Shown: positions 1 to 6,476, counted from the first letter of the stretch. The stretch: DNA of 20,669 nt from an uncultured Anaerolineales bacterium (GCA_937928015.1 CALFXA010000066.1:1-20669); one strand, 5' to 3'. Program-made: numbers and translations. The notes: generated by a model not told the origin, from the sequence alone.

Positions 1-437
1 TCGGCAAAGTAAGCCTTGTCGTAGTTGCTGCACACGTCGCGCTAGTCAACGGGCAGGGCGCGCTTCTGCGCATCGAGTTGGAACTCGACGGGAATGTCGG
101 CCAGGGCGGGCGAGGCGTAGGTCTCGAAGATGTCGGCCTCCAGCGCGCGCGAGAGAAAGGTGTTGTCCACGCCGTAAAGCACGTCGGCCAGTGGCGCATC
201 CTTCGAGAGGATGGCCTTGTTCAGCGCCGCGCCCGTGTCGCCGCTCGGCACGAAGACCAGCTTAGCGTTGTTGGCCTGCTCGAACTTCGCAACCACTTCC
301 TGGCTGACGGCAAAGGAGTCGTGGGTCATGATGGTCAGCGTGACGGGGCCAGCAGGCGTGGGCGTCGCCGTGGAGGCAGGCGCGCAGGCTGCGAGAAGAA
401 AGACAAAAACGAGCATCAGTAAGAGAAACTTTTTCAT
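1..437 (-). pseudogene. thiB: Thiamine ABC transporter substrate-binding lipoprotein, 3' end outside window, interrupted by in-frame amber codon
   Basis: The product would bind thiamine outside the membrane and hand it to an ABC permease. The start ATG (437-435) opens a lipoprotein signal peptide: a KK charge, a hydrophobic run and the lipobox LLAAC. It is followed by a Thr/Pro-rich linker and a typical binding-protein fold start ([43 protein letters not shown]). After Val-Asp the frame meets TAG (44-42). Beyond it, positions 41-1 continue in the same frame with RDVCSNYDKAYFA, which resembles the family's usual VDYGDVC-NYDKAYFA segment. The gene is therefore either broken by a small substitution or hit by a sequence error. 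It starts 3 nt after thiN, with the SD AAAGG inside the end of thiN, so it belongs to the same TPP-controlled unit. Family call is firm; pseudogene status is less so. Confidence 0.7.
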
Positions 438-440
438 GAG

Positions 441-1091
441 TTACCTTTCTTGAGTTGCGCGGCGATGGACGACGAGCAGCAAGCCCGAGCGGATATGGAC
501 CGTGGCCTGCTCGCCCAGCAGTTCGTTGCTGATGCCGCGCGTTTTATTGGGATACAAGGTTTCATCGGAGAGCGGCCAGCGCAGACCATCGGTGCGGACG
601 CCTTCAACAGGTGCGTCCCACGGAATCAGCGAGACCAGTTCCCCGCCCCGCCCGTGGACCTCGGCCTGACTCCGACAAAAGAAGAGTTCCTCCACTCCAT
701 CGTCGAGGCGAAGATCGAGAGTCGAGAGTCGGGAATCGGAAAGCAGGGCGATGTTGCCGAGGGTTTGGTCGAGGCGACCGCCCAGTGCACCGACGATAAC
801 GATCTGTTCGGGCTGCATTTCGACGGCGTGTTGAATCGCCAATTCGAGGTCGGTCTCGTTCTTGTCGCGCGAAAAGCGGATCATCTCCACGCCCGCCGTC
901 TCCATGATCTTCCGCTCCCAATCGGTGATCGAGTCGAGGTCGCCGACGATCAGGTGCGGAGTCAGGCCGAGCGCGAGGGCGTTGTACGTGCCGCCGTCCG
1001 CAGCGAGGATAAAATCATCCGCGCGGACGAGGGCGCGGGCCGCGTCGAGGTCGGGCAGGTGGCCGTTGGCGAAGATGAGAATTCGAGTCAA
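441..1091 (-). CDS. thiN: Thiamine pyrophosphokinase (TTG start)
   Basis: The enzyme transfers pyrophosphate from ATP to thiamine, giving the cofactor TPP in the cytoplasm. At 216 aa it has the family's usual length. Visible motifs are FANGHLPD near the N terminus, AADGGTYNAL, the metal/ATP motif VGDLDSI, RDKNETDLELA and GALGGRLDQTLGN, in the order expected for the catalytic and thiamine-binding domains. I chose the TTG at 1091-1089 because no ATG precedes the first conserved strand and the frame closes just upstream in the leader. The only good SD (GGAGG, 1109-1105) lies in the 3' arm of the upstream terminator hairpin, about 13 nt from the TTG. It is the first gene after a TPP riboswitch, so high TPP should lower its expression. 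Its stop lies 3 nt before the thiamine-binding protein gene. Confidence 0.93.
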   Translation of the reverse strand: MTRILIFANGHLPDLDAARALVRADDFILAADGGTYNALALGLTPHLIVGDLDSITDWERKIMETAGVEMIRFSRDKNETDLELAIQHAVEMQPEQIVIVGALGGRLDQTLGNIALLSDSRLSTLDLRLDDGVEELFFCRSQAEVHGRGGELVSLIPWDAPVEGVRTDGLRWPLSDETLYPNKTRGISNELLGEQATVHIRSGLLLVVHRRATQER

Positions 1092-1122
1092 AATAAAAAA
1101 CCATCCTCCAGGCGGAGGATGG
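1089..1122 (-). terminator. Intrinsic terminator / expression platform of the TPP riboswitch
   Basis: On the minus strand a perfect 9-bp stem, CCATCCTCC (1122-1114) with GGAGGATGG (1109-1101), and a 4-nt loop are followed directly by a T-rich run TTTTTTATTTT (1100-1090). This is a canonical Rho-independent terminator between the aptamer and thiN. The 3' arm contains the only strong Shine-Dalgarno sequence for thiN, so the same hairpin could also block translation. The thiN TTG start falls at the end of the T-run. Confidence 0.9.
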
Positions 1123-1137
1123 TTGATGAGTCAAGAG

Positions 1138-1223
1138 AGTCCCTCCGCTGGTATGATCCAGATCAGGTGATGCGGGTCGAGCGTGGTACGCTCCTCTCAG
1201 CCTGTAATACAGGCTCCCCGTTC
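1138..1223 (-). promoter_or_regulatory. TPP riboswitch (THI element)
   Basis: Read on the minus strand, the region carries the conserved TPP aptamer blocks. They are GGGGAGCC and GGCTGAGAG around 1219-1193, GACCC in the connecting region, then the nearly invariant CACCTGATCTGGATCATACC (about 1173-1153) followed by AGCGGAGGGA at the closing end. It sits between a consensus promoter and thiN, with a terminator hairpin 15 nt downstream. By family knowledge, TPP binding would favour the terminator and shut down thiN and the thiamine-binding protein gene. Confidence 0.96.
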
Positions 1224-1235
1224 GATTGTGGCGTG

Positions 1236-1264
1236 AGTATAGGACCGGGCCGCGGGAATGTCAA
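1236..1264 (-). promoter_or_regulatory. Promoter of the thiamine unit
   Basis: On the minus strand a perfect -35 TTGACA (1264-1259) is followed by a 17-bp spacer and -10 TATACT (1241-1236). Transcription would begin near 1229, just before the TPP aptamer. The promoter is divergent from the methyltransferase promoter and overlaps the place where that gene's -35 would lie. Confidence 0.85.
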
Positions 1265-1281
1265 GTCAAATATTGTTCCTG

Positions 1282-1287
1282 TATAAT
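1282..1287 (+). promoter_or_regulatory. -10 box of the methyltransferase gene, leaderless arrangement
   Basis: TATAAT ends 6 nt before the ATG at 1294. A transcript starting about 7 nt after the hexamer would begin at the start codon, giving a leaderless mRNA. There is no Shine-Dalgarno in the gap (ATCCGC). No good -35 is visible at 16-18 bp spacing. Confidence 0.65.
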
Positions 1288-1293
1288 ATCCGC

Positions 1294-2031
1294 ATGGCTG
1301 ATCGCAACTTCGAAAAAGCCGCCTTGCGCGGAGAACCGTCCTATGTGTGGAGAGCGGGGCAACAGCGCCGCCTGGAAATGATCAAACAAGCCGCGGGCGA
1401 GCGCATCCGCGGACAGGTGCTGGAGAACGGCTGCGGCGTGGGCATGTACGTCGAGAAGCTGACCAAGTTGGGGGCGCAGGTGGTCGGGTTGGAATTCGAC
1501 TTCGAGCGCGCCGTGGAGGCGCACCAGCGTTCGGCGCACATCCTCAACGCGGCGGGAGAATTCGTCCCGTTGCCCGCCTCGACCTTCGACCTGATCCTCA
1601 GCCACGAGGTGATCGAACACGTCCAGGATGACCGCGCCGCCGTGCGCGAGATGGTGAGATTGCTCAAGCCAGGCGGACGCGCCGTGATCTTCTGCCCGAA
1701 CCGTGGATATCCGTACGAGACGCACGGCATCTACTGGAAGGGACAATATCACTTCGGCAACAAGCTGTTCGTGAATTATCTGCCGCGCGTCTGGCGCGAC
1801 AAGCTGGCCCCGCACGTGCGCGTTTACTCACGCGGCGACATGCAGAAGCTGTTCGACGGCCTGCCCGTGACCTTCATCGAGCGGACCGTCATCTTCGGCG
1901 CGTACGACAACCTCATCGCCCGCTTTGGTCCGCTGGGAAAAGTGTTACGCGGCGTGCTGCAATTTTTGGAGAAGACTCCATTGCGCGAACTGGGCTTGTC
2001 CCATTTCTGGGTGGTGGAGAAGGTGAAATAA
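1294..2031 (+). CDS. Class I SAM-dependent methyltransferase
   Basis: A 245-aa protein with a Rossmann-type methyltransferase fold (Methyltransf_11/25 type). SAM-binding motif I is LENGCGVGMY (residues 43-52), with the acidic strand-2 end at GLEFDFERA. Motif IV is FDLILSHEVIEHVQDD, and the post-motif helix and strand are LLKPGGRAVIFCPN. The C-terminal part is basic and aromatic-rich (YWKGQYHFGNKLFVNYLP), as in methyltransferases of glycan or lipid modification, but the substrate cannot be read from the sequence. I start it at ATG 1294 rather than the upstream in-frame ATG at 1258, because the upstream codons overlap the promoter and because TATAAT lies exactly 6 nt before this ATG. It is divergent from the thiamine unit. 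Confidence 0.85.
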   Translation: MADRNFEKAALRGEPSYVWRAGQQRRLEMIKQAAGERIRGQVLENGCGVGMYVEKLTKLGAQVVGLEFDFERAVEAHQRSAHILNAAGEFVPLPASTFDLILSHEVIEHVQDDRAAVREMVRLLKPGGRAVIFCPNRGYPYETHGIYWKGQYHFGNKLFVNYLPRVWRDKLAPHVRVYSRGDMQKLFDGLPVTFIERTVIFGAYDNLIARFGPLGKVLRGVLQFLEKTPLRELGLSHFWVVEKVK

Positions 2032-2112
2032 TAGCCTTGTTTCTTATTATTTTCTCTACATTTATGAAACTTTAAAACTAATTACCAAGTGTGCCCACAA
2101 GGACATTTGCAA

Positions 2113-2724
2113 ATGGCTATAACCACAGCAACACCGAAAAAAATAACAAATTCAATTCGTTTCTTCTGTAAGAAAATCGTGAGTGATCAAGAACCAATTT
2201 ACTTAAATGTCACTCCGACAGAGTTTTCAGAACCACTAGATTGTTTTGTAAATGTGCAAAAACAAATAAAGCTATTTGGTGGCAATATTCTTTATGGCTG
2301 GCAAATATGGGAATGGCTGAATAACATGCTCGAAGCAGAATTTCATGCAGTTTGGGTCACATCCGAAGGTAGTCTCGTCGATATCACGCCAAAACCTGCA
2401 AACATTTTAAATATTCTTTTTTTGCCAGATCCTGCAAGAAAATATGATGGAAGACAAGTAAATAATATCCGTATGCCTTTACGAGACGATCCTTTTATAA
2501 AAGAGTTCATTGAAGTCAATAATAAAATCTTTGAATATTTGAACTCGAAAGAACTGATAGACTATTACGGGCCAGTACAAATCCCTAAAAACCTGCTGCA
2601 AAAGAAGAATTATTTGCTCCAAAAAATTAGCAACCGAAAATTAGGGCCAAATGAACCCTGTTCATGTGGAAGTGGAAAAAAATATAAAAACTGTTGTTTA
2701 CAAAATGATTTAACGAGAATATAG
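2113..2724 (+). CDS. SEC-C zinc-motif protein of unknown function, AT-rich
   Basis: A 203-aa protein ending in a clear SEC-C motif (GPNEPCSCGSGKKYKNCC, about residues 177-195) with the C-x-C-x8-CC zinc ligands known from the SecA tail. The N-terminal part (residues 20-165) contains FGGNILYGWQIWEW, EAEFHAVW and LVDITPK followed by ILFLPDP. I recognise this as a recurrent hypothetical-protein domain without a known function. I prefer ATG 2113, which has SD AAGGA at 2099-2103, over the in-frame GTG at 2089, which has none. The gene is strikingly AT-rich, with lysine, asparagine and isoleucine codons ending in A/T, against the GC-rich genes on both sides. It therefore looks horizontally acquired. 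Its stop is one base before the next start. Confidence 0.8.
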   Translation: MAITTATPKKITNSIRFFCKKIVSDQEPIYLNVTPTEFSEPLDCFVNVQKQIKLFGGNILYGWQIWEWLNNMLEAEFHAVWVTSEGSLVDITPKPANILNILFLPDPARKYDGRQVNNIRMPLRDDPFIKEFIEVNNKIFEYLNSKELIDYYGPVQIPKNLLQKKNYLLQKISNRKLGPNEPCSCGSGKKYKNCCLQNDLTRI

Positions 2725-2725
2725 T

Positions 2726-3244
2726 ATGCACCTCGAACCTGCCTCCCTCACCGCTCCGCGCAGACTGGCCGAACTGCTCGCCGATCTGGGCGATGGCGAA
2801 AATGGCTTCAACGGCACGGCGGTCGGCCGTGGCGAAATGACCATCCCCGAATATCTGCAATCCTGCCTGGACATGACCGACGAGTCCAAACTCAAGCCAG
2901 GCTATGTGCCGCAGACCGTCTTCTGGATCATAGACGAGGCAGGTGAAGCGGTGGGACTGGTACGAGTGCGGCATTATCTCAACGACAAACTACGTGAGCG
3001 CGGCGGGCACATCGGCTACTATATCCGTCCCAGTCAGCGTGGAAAAGGGTATGCCACACAAGCCCTGCGGCTGGCGCTCCAGGAACTCAAGCAGCTCGGC
3101 GAGGACCGCGCCATGCTCAGCACCGACATGACCAACCTGCCATCCAGGCGGGTCATCGAAGCCAATGGCGGGGTGCTCGACAGCATGGGCCTGAATGAAG
3201 ATGGCACGCAATTCTGCCGCTACTGGATCGAGATCAACCCATAA
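2726..3244 (+). CDS. GNAT-family N-acetyltransferase
   Basis: A 172-aa acetyltransferase that would move an acetyl group from acetyl-CoA to an amine of unknown identity. The GNAT core is visible: strand beta4 VFWIIDEAGEAVGLVRVRHYL, then IGYYIRPSQRGKGYATQAL, where RGKGYA (residues 105-110) is the pyrophosphate-binding loop of motif A. A C-terminal segment SRRVIEANGGVL follows, which is common in RimJ/RimL-like enzymes. The start ATG lies 1 nt after the stop of the AT-rich SEC-C gene, but base composition returns to the local GC-rich norm. It may be translated by coupling, since no clear SD precedes it. The next gene begins 5 nt after its stop. Substrate could be an antibiotic, a polyamine or a ribosomal protein; nothing visible decides this. 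Confidence 0.85.
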   Translation: MHLEPASLTAPRRLAELLADLGDGENGFNGTAVGRGEMTIPEYLQSCLDMTDESKLKPGYVPQTVFWIIDEAGEAVGLVRVRHYLNDKLRERGGHIGYYIRPSQRGKGYATQALRLALQELKQLGEDRAMLSTDMTNLPSRRVIEANGGVLDSMGLNEDGTQFCRYWIEINP

Positions 3245-3249
3245 AATTC

Positions 3250-3882
3250 ATGACAGACCCAACTTGGCAGGTTCTCCTGATCGGCGGTAGTTCAGGCGTC
3301 GGCAAAACGCAGATTGCCCAGGAGCTTGCGCGTACCCTATCCCTGCCGCTCTTGTTGGCTGACGATGTTCGACTGGCGCTGCAACAGGTCACGAACCCTG
3401 AACAGCAAGCGGACCTGCACACCTTCTTGAATTACCAACCCGAACAATGGCGGAACGCCGAGCAGATCAAGCAGGACTGGATCGCCGTCGGGCAGGCCAT
3501 GACTTCCCCGCTAAAAACCATCCTCGCGCATCATATAGTCGTTTCGGGTGTCGGGCGCTTGATCCTGGAAGGAGATGGAGTCCTGCCTGCGCTGGCGAAA
3601 CCAGACACATTTTCCGACCTGAAGCATTTCAGCGGACTATGTCTCGACGATGAGGTGCGCGCGGTATTCCTTGTCGAGCCAGACGAGGAGCGGATTCTGT
3701 CCAACCTGCGCGCTCGCGGACGAGGCTTTGACGAGTGGGGCTTGGAAGAACAACGGGCCTTCGCGCATGCAAGCTGGTTGTACGGAGAATGGCTGGCCCG
3801 TGAGGCGCACGCGTACAACCTGCCCGTGCTGGGGGTGCGTCCCTACGAAAGCCTGTTGGAGCGCATCCTCGCCGTTCTATAA
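3250..3882 (+). CDS. P-loop kinase-like NTPase (2-phosphoglycerate-kinase-like)
   Basis: A 210-aa single-domain P-loop protein. The Walker A motif GGSSGVGKT (residues 12-20) follows the first hydrophobic strand VLLI. It is followed by the acidic LLADDVRLAL segment, which in small-molecule kinases places the substrate. RLILEGDGVLPALA supplies a probable Walker B or catalytic acid, and LRARGRGFDEW looks like an arginine-rich lid. This pattern fits the adenylate-kinase-like or 2-phosphoglycerate kinase group of small kinases. The true substrate is not evident. The gene follows the acetyltransferase by 5 nt with no SD, so the two are probably co-transcribed and translationally linked. The pair recalls small self-contained metabolite-modification cassettes, but I do not assign a pathway. 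Confidence 0.75.
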   Translation: MTDPTWQVLLIGGSSGVGKTQIAQELARTLSLPLLLADDVRLALQQVTNPEQQADLHTFLNYQPEQWRNAEQIKQDWIAVGQAMTSPLKTILAHHIVVSGVGRLILEGDGVLPALAKPDTFSDLKHFSGLCLDDEVRAVFLVEPDEERILSNLRARGRGFDEWGLEEQRAFAHASWLYGEWLAREAHAYNLPVLGVRPYESLLERILAVL

Positions 3883-3897
3883 GTTGATATTTGCATT

Positions 3898-3903
3898 TAT
3901 ACT
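3898..3903 (+). promoter_or_regulatory. -10 box of the Crp/Fnr regulator gene, leaderless arrangement
   Basis: TATACT is separated from ATG 3910 by exactly 6 nt (CTCCCC). There is no Shine-Dalgarno in this gap, so the mRNA is probably leaderless. No convincing -35 is seen at normal spacing. Confidence 0.5.
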
Positions 3904-3909
3904 CTCCCC

Positions 3910-4584
3910 ATGCTCACCCCCGCCGAATTCTCCCGCATTCAACTTTCCCTGCCCATCCTGCAAGGCGCGGATCCGCAACTGGTGCGCGAGTTCCAGCAGG
4001 TGGCCTTTCTGGCGCGCGTGCCCGTGGGACATGACGTCTTCGTCGAGGGCGACCGCGTGGATGCCATTGCGCTGCTGATCTCGGGCGTGGTGCGCGTCTA
4101 CAAGATCGGCGAGACGGGACGCGAGATCACGCTCTACCGCTTCGGGCTGGGCGAAAGCTGCATCCTGACCGCCAACGCCATCCTCAGCCGACAATCCTTC
4201 CCTGCGGTTGCCACCGTCGAGCAGGAAGCCGAGGCGGTGATGATTCCCTCGGATATTTTCCGCGACTGGGTCAAACGCTACGATCCGTGGCGCGAGTTCG
4301 TCTTCGATTTGCTTTCGCAGCGACTGGCCAGCGTCATGGCGGTGGTGGACGAGGTAGCCTTTCGTCGCATGGACTCGCGTGTGGCGTCTCTGCTGCTGGA
4401 GCGCGCGCGGCGCGGCAACCCGATCAAGGTCACGCACCAGGAGATCGCCGCCGAGTTGGGCAGTTCGCGCGAGGTCATCAGCCGCCTACTGGATGACTTC
4501 AAGGATCGCGGGCTGGTCAACGTGCGGCGCGGCGAGGTCGAGGTGCTGGACGCCGAAGGGCTGGAGGAACGGGTCAAGGTCTAA
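3910..4584 (+). CDS. Crp/Fnr-family transcriptional regulator
   Basis: A 224-aa regulator. It has an N-terminal cyclic-nucleotide-binding-like beta-barrel (residues 25-115; PVGHDVFVEGDRVDAIALLISGVVRVYKIGETGREI), a long dimer helix (about 120-155) and a C-terminal winged HTH. The recognition region is THQEIAAELGSSREVISRLL (residues 175-194). There is no N-terminal cysteine cluster, so it is not an oxygen-sensing FNR with an iron-sulfur cluster. The classical cAMP-contact residues are not evident, so the ligand is unknown. R187, E188 and R192 fall where E. coli CRP uses Arg-Glu-Arg to read TGTGA, which matches the palindrome one base after its stop. It probably controls the downstream DUF2892 gene. 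It could be a Crp-like nitrosative or redox sensor; I cannot choose. Confidence 0.9.
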   Translation: MLTPAEFSRIQLSLPILQGADPQLVREFQQVAFLARVPVGHDVFVEGDRVDAIALLISGVVRVYKIGETGREITLYRFGLGESCILTANAILSRQSFPAVATVEQEAEAVMIPSDIFRDWVKRYDPWREFVFDLLSQRLASVMAVVDEVAFRRMDSRVASLLLERARRGNPIKVTHQEIAAELGSSREVISRLLDDFKDRGLVNVRRGEVEVLDAEGLEERVKV

Positions 4585-4599
4585 TGTGACAATGTCACA
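4585..4599 (+). promoter_or_regulatory. Crp-like operator palindrome
   Basis: TGTGACAATGTCACA is a perfect inverted repeat with 7-bp arms around one base. The TGTGA/TCACA half-sites are those read by Crp-type recognition helices. Its centre (4592) is about 41 bp upstream of the start expected from the -10 TATACT at 4621-4626, which is the class II activator position. It begins one base after the stop of the Crp/Fnr gene. Confidence 0.75.
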
Positions 4600-4620
4600 G
4601 ACAACGGTCTGGGCTTGTCT

Positions 4621-4626
4621 TATACT
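4621..4626 (+). promoter_or_regulatory. -10 box of the DUF2892 gene promoter
   Basis: TATACT lies upstream of a normal 5' leader with a strong SD. The -35 region holds no consensus hexamer and is overlapped by the operator at 4585-4599. This is typical of an activator-dependent promoter. Confidence 0.6.
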
Positions 4627-4665
4627 GGGGACATCCATTCAAACCATGACTCAAGGAGAGTTGAC

Positions 4666-4866
4666 ATGACCCCCAATGTTGGAAATACCGACCGCATCAT
4701 CCGCCTCGTCGTTGCTGTGCTGTTTGCCGCCCTGTACTTCGGCGGCGTCGTGACGGGCACCTTTGGCGTCATCCTGCTGGTACTCGGCATCGTGTTCGCG
4801 CTGACCGCCGCGGTGTCCTTCTGCCCGCTGTACCTGCCCTTCAAGTTCAGCACCCGCGCGAAATAA
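4666..4866 (+). CDS. Small DUF2892-type inner membrane protein
   Basis: A 66-aa protein with a short polar N terminus (MTPNVGNTDRIIR) and two hydrophobic helices (about residues 11-29 and 31-50). These are followed by CPLYLPFKFSTR, the layout of the DUF2892/YgaP membrane segment: the 'N-x-x-x-x-D-R-x-x-R' opening and a C-P near the second helix end. The ATG at 4666 is chosen because AAGGAG (4653-4658) lies 7 nt upstream. In-frame codons upstream from 4615 overlap the promoter. The biochemical role is unknown. In other bacteria such proteins are found alone or fused to rhodaneses and are often linked to sulfur, redox or metal stress. The promoter layout suggests activation by the neighbouring Crp/Fnr protein. 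Confidence 0.82.
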   Translation: MTPNVGNTDRIIRLVVAVLFAALYFGGVVTGTFGVILLVLGIVFALTAAVSFCPLYLPFKFSTRAK

Positions 4867-4894
4867 GAACCCAACTGCACAGGTTGGCGGTATG

Positions 4895-4927
4895 AAAAAA
4901 ACGGGATGACGTGCTCATCCCGTTTTT
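4895..4927. terminator. Bidirectional intrinsic terminator
   Basis: CGGGATGA (4902-4909) and TCATCCCG (4915-4922) form an 8-bp perfect stem with a 5-nt loop. Seven A residues flank it on the left and five T residues on the right, so it can end transcripts from both sides. It separates the plus-strand DUF2892 gene from the minus-strand his operon. Confidence 0.9.
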
Positions 4928-4943
4928 GATTCCGCGCATGGGA

Positions 4944-5216
4944 TTAATGCCGCCGCTTCAATTCCGCCAGCACCAACTCGGGGGAAAGTCCGCGCGCGGA
5001 GAGCAGCACCAGCATGTGATAGGTCAGGTCGGCCACTTCCTCGATCAGGCGCTGGTCCTCCTGCGCGAGCGCAGCCACCACCACCTCGGTGCCTTCCTCG
5101 CCGACCTTTTGGGCGATGCGTGGCAAGCCCTCGGCGAACAGGCTGGAAGTGTACGACCCTTCGCTGGGATTTTTCTTGCGGTCTTCGATCACATCGAACA
5201 GCCATTGAATGCTCAT
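4944..5216 (-). CDS. hisE: Phosphoribosyl-ATP pyrophosphatase
   Basis: Second enzyme of histidine synthesis: it cleaves PR-ATP to PR-AMP and pyrophosphate. At 90 aa it is the usual stand-alone HisE length. The MazG-like all-alpha signature is clear: RKKNPSEGSYTSSLF, then KVGEEGTEVVVAAL with the metal-binding acidic residues, then EEVADLTYHMLVLL. AGGAG lies about 6 nt upstream of ATG 5216. It is the last his gene, ending before a bidirectional terminator. It is kept apart from hisI, whereas many bacteria fuse the two. The gap to hisI is filled by a palindromic repeat element. Confidence 0.95.
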   Translation of the reverse strand: MSIQWLFDVIEDRKKNPSEGSYTSSLFAEGLPRIAQKVGEEGTEVVVAALAQEDQRLIEEVADLTYHMLVLLSARGLSPELVLAELKRRH

Positions 5217-5231
5217 GATTTCTCCTATGAT

Positions 5232-5343
5232 GTCATTGCGAGTCTACGAGAAGCAATCTCATGGAAACGAAAATTTTCCTGTTCACTGGAGATTGCTTCG
5301 TCGGGATTTCGACGCTGCGCGTCTCAACCCTCCTCGCAATGAC
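5232..5343. repeat. REP/MITE-like palindromic element between hisI and hisE
   Basis: The outer inverted repeat GTCATTGCGAG (5232-5242) / CTCGCAATGAC (5333-5343) encloses an inner one, GAAGCAATCTC (5250-5260) / GAGATTGCTTC (5289-5299). The same outer arms recur as a miniature copy at 17365-17400, so this is a dispersed family. It starts 3 nt after the hisI stop and can fold into a long RNA hairpin within the operon transcript. There is no coding capacity. Confidence 0.88.
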
Positions 5344-5346
5344 GAA

Positions 5347-5667
5347 CTATATATTCCGATAAAAACACGTCCGCTCGCCCGTGTGACAGGCGGGACCTGC
5401 GGGCTGGACCCGAATCAGCAGCGTGTCGGCGTCGCAGTCCACGCGGACCTCGACCACGCGCTGCACATTGCCCGAGGTGGCGCCCTTGTGCCACAACTCC
5501 TGTCGGCTGCGCGACCAGAAGACGGTCTCACTCGTCTCCATCGTCCGCCGTAGGGATTCGGCGTTCATGTAGGCCAACATCAATACTTCGTGCGTGTCTG
5601 CATCCTGCACGATGGCGGGGACAAGTCCGTTGGCATCGTATTTGATTTCGCTCAACAACTCTTTCAT
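5347..5667 (-). CDS. hisI: Phosphoribosyl-AMP cyclohydrolase
   Basis: Third enzyme of histidine synthesis: it opens the adenine ring of PR-AMP to give ProFAR. The protein is 106 aa and stand-alone. Family motifs are [28 protein letters not shown] and [18 protein letters not shown]. The metal-binding end is [13 protein letters not shown] followed by [12 protein letters not shown], with the expected Asp and Cys ligands. GAGGAG precedes ATG 5667 by 4-5 nt, and the gap to hisF is 6 nt, so translation of the two is probably coupled. The downstream intercistronic region is occupied by the repeat element. Confidence 0.96.
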   Translation of the reverse strand: MKELLSEIKYDANGLVPAIVQDADTHEVLMLAYMNAESLRRTMETSETVFWSRSRQELWHKGATSGNVQRVVEVRVDCDADTLLIRVQPAGPACHTGERTCFYRNI

Positions 5668-5673
5668 CTCTCC

Positions 5674-6429
5674 TCACAGTCTGACAGGCACGCCCCAGCC
5701 CTGCAATTCGCGCTTCAACTCGGGGATTCTCAACTTCCCATCATGGAACAGCGACGCCGCCAGCGCAGCATCTGCCTGGCCCTTGGTGAGCACCTCCGCA
5801 AAGTGGGTCGGCGTCCCTGCCCCGCCTGAAGCGATGACAGGCACAGGGACCAGGTTCGAGACGATGCTGGTCAGTTCCAGATCGTAGCCTGCCAGCGTGC
5901 CGTCGGCGTCCATGCTGGTGAGTAGGATCTCGCCCGCGCCCAGTTCTACGCCGCGTACAGCCCATTCGAGTGCGTCAAGCCCCGTGGGGACGCGCCCGCC
6001 GTTGACGTAAACCTCCCAGCCCGAGCCGCTGCGGCGCGCATCGATGGCCAACACGATACACTGTGCGCCGAAACGGGACGCGCCCTCCGAAAGCAGTTCG
6101 GGCGTCCTGACCGCCGCCGAGTTAACGCTGACCTTGTCCGCGCCCGCCAGCAGCAGGTTGCGCATGTCGTCCACCACGCGGATGCCACCACCGACGGTCA
6201 ACGGCATGAACACGCTCTCGGCCACGCGGCTGACCAACTCCAGCGTGGTCTGACGCCCCTCGTGCGTGGCCGAAATATCGAGGAAGACCAGTTCGTCCGC
6301 GCCCTGCTCGTCGTACAGGCGTGCCTGCTCCACGGGGTCGCCCGCATCGCGCAGGTTGACGAAGTTGACGCCTTTCACCACGCGCCCATCTTTGATATCC
6401 AGACAAGGGATAATTCGTTTTGCCAGCAT
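5674..6429 (-). CDS. hisF: Imidazole glycerol phosphate synthase, cyclase subunit
   Basis: The 251-aa (beta/alpha)8 barrel partners HisH. It uses ammonia delivered from HisH and PRFAR to make imidazole glycerol phosphate and AICAR. It opens with [19 protein letters not shown] (catalytic Asp11). It continues with [11 protein letters not shown], the phosphate-binding VGGGIR, the second catalytic Asp in VLAIDARR, and the final phosphate site [15 protein letters not shown] lies about 6 nt before ATG 6429. Unlike the other his genes it does not abut its upstream neighbour: about 640 bp with two plus-strand genes separate it from hisA. A plausible private promoter lies at 6493-6465. Confidence 0.97.
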   Translation of the reverse strand: MLAKRIIPCLDIKDGRVVKGVNFVNLRDAGDPVEQARLYDEQGADELVFLDISATHEGRQTTLELVSRVAESVFMPLTVGGGIRVVDDMRNLLLAGADKVSVNSAAVRTPELLSEGASRFGAQCIVLAIDARRSGSGWEVYVNGGRVPTGLDALEWAVRGVELGAGEILLTSMDADGTLAGYDLELTSIVSNLVPVPVIASGGAGTPTHFAEVLTKGQADAALAASLFHDGKLRIPELKRELQGWGVPVRL

Positions 6430-6456
6430 AAAAACTCCTTCAAAATGACGCCAAAT

Positions 6457-6476
6457 TGATGTTAAGTGTACTTGAC
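6457..6476. promoter_or_regulatory. Upstream operator copy (O1) for the Xre-type regulator
   Basis: TGATGTTAAGTGTACTTGAC matches the left part of the main palindrome (6485-6504) at 18 of 20 positions. The two copies lie 28 bp apart. It overlaps the -35 of the xre promoter and the -10 of the putative hisF promoter. Confidence 0.75.

Noticed and set aside
450..1286. Long 278-codon open frame on the plus strand opposite thiN
   Set aside because: It runs antisense through thiN, the terminator and the riboswitch, has no recognisable motif and is explained by high GC codon structure.
2027..2056. Possible terminator after the methyltransferase gene
   Set aside because: Only an A/T-only arm pair (AATAATA/TTATTAT) is present; it is too weak to call.
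5232..5343. CRISPR or tRNA-like structure
   Set aside because: There are only two arms per palindrome, with no regularly spaced direct repeats, and no cloverleaf or CCA end.
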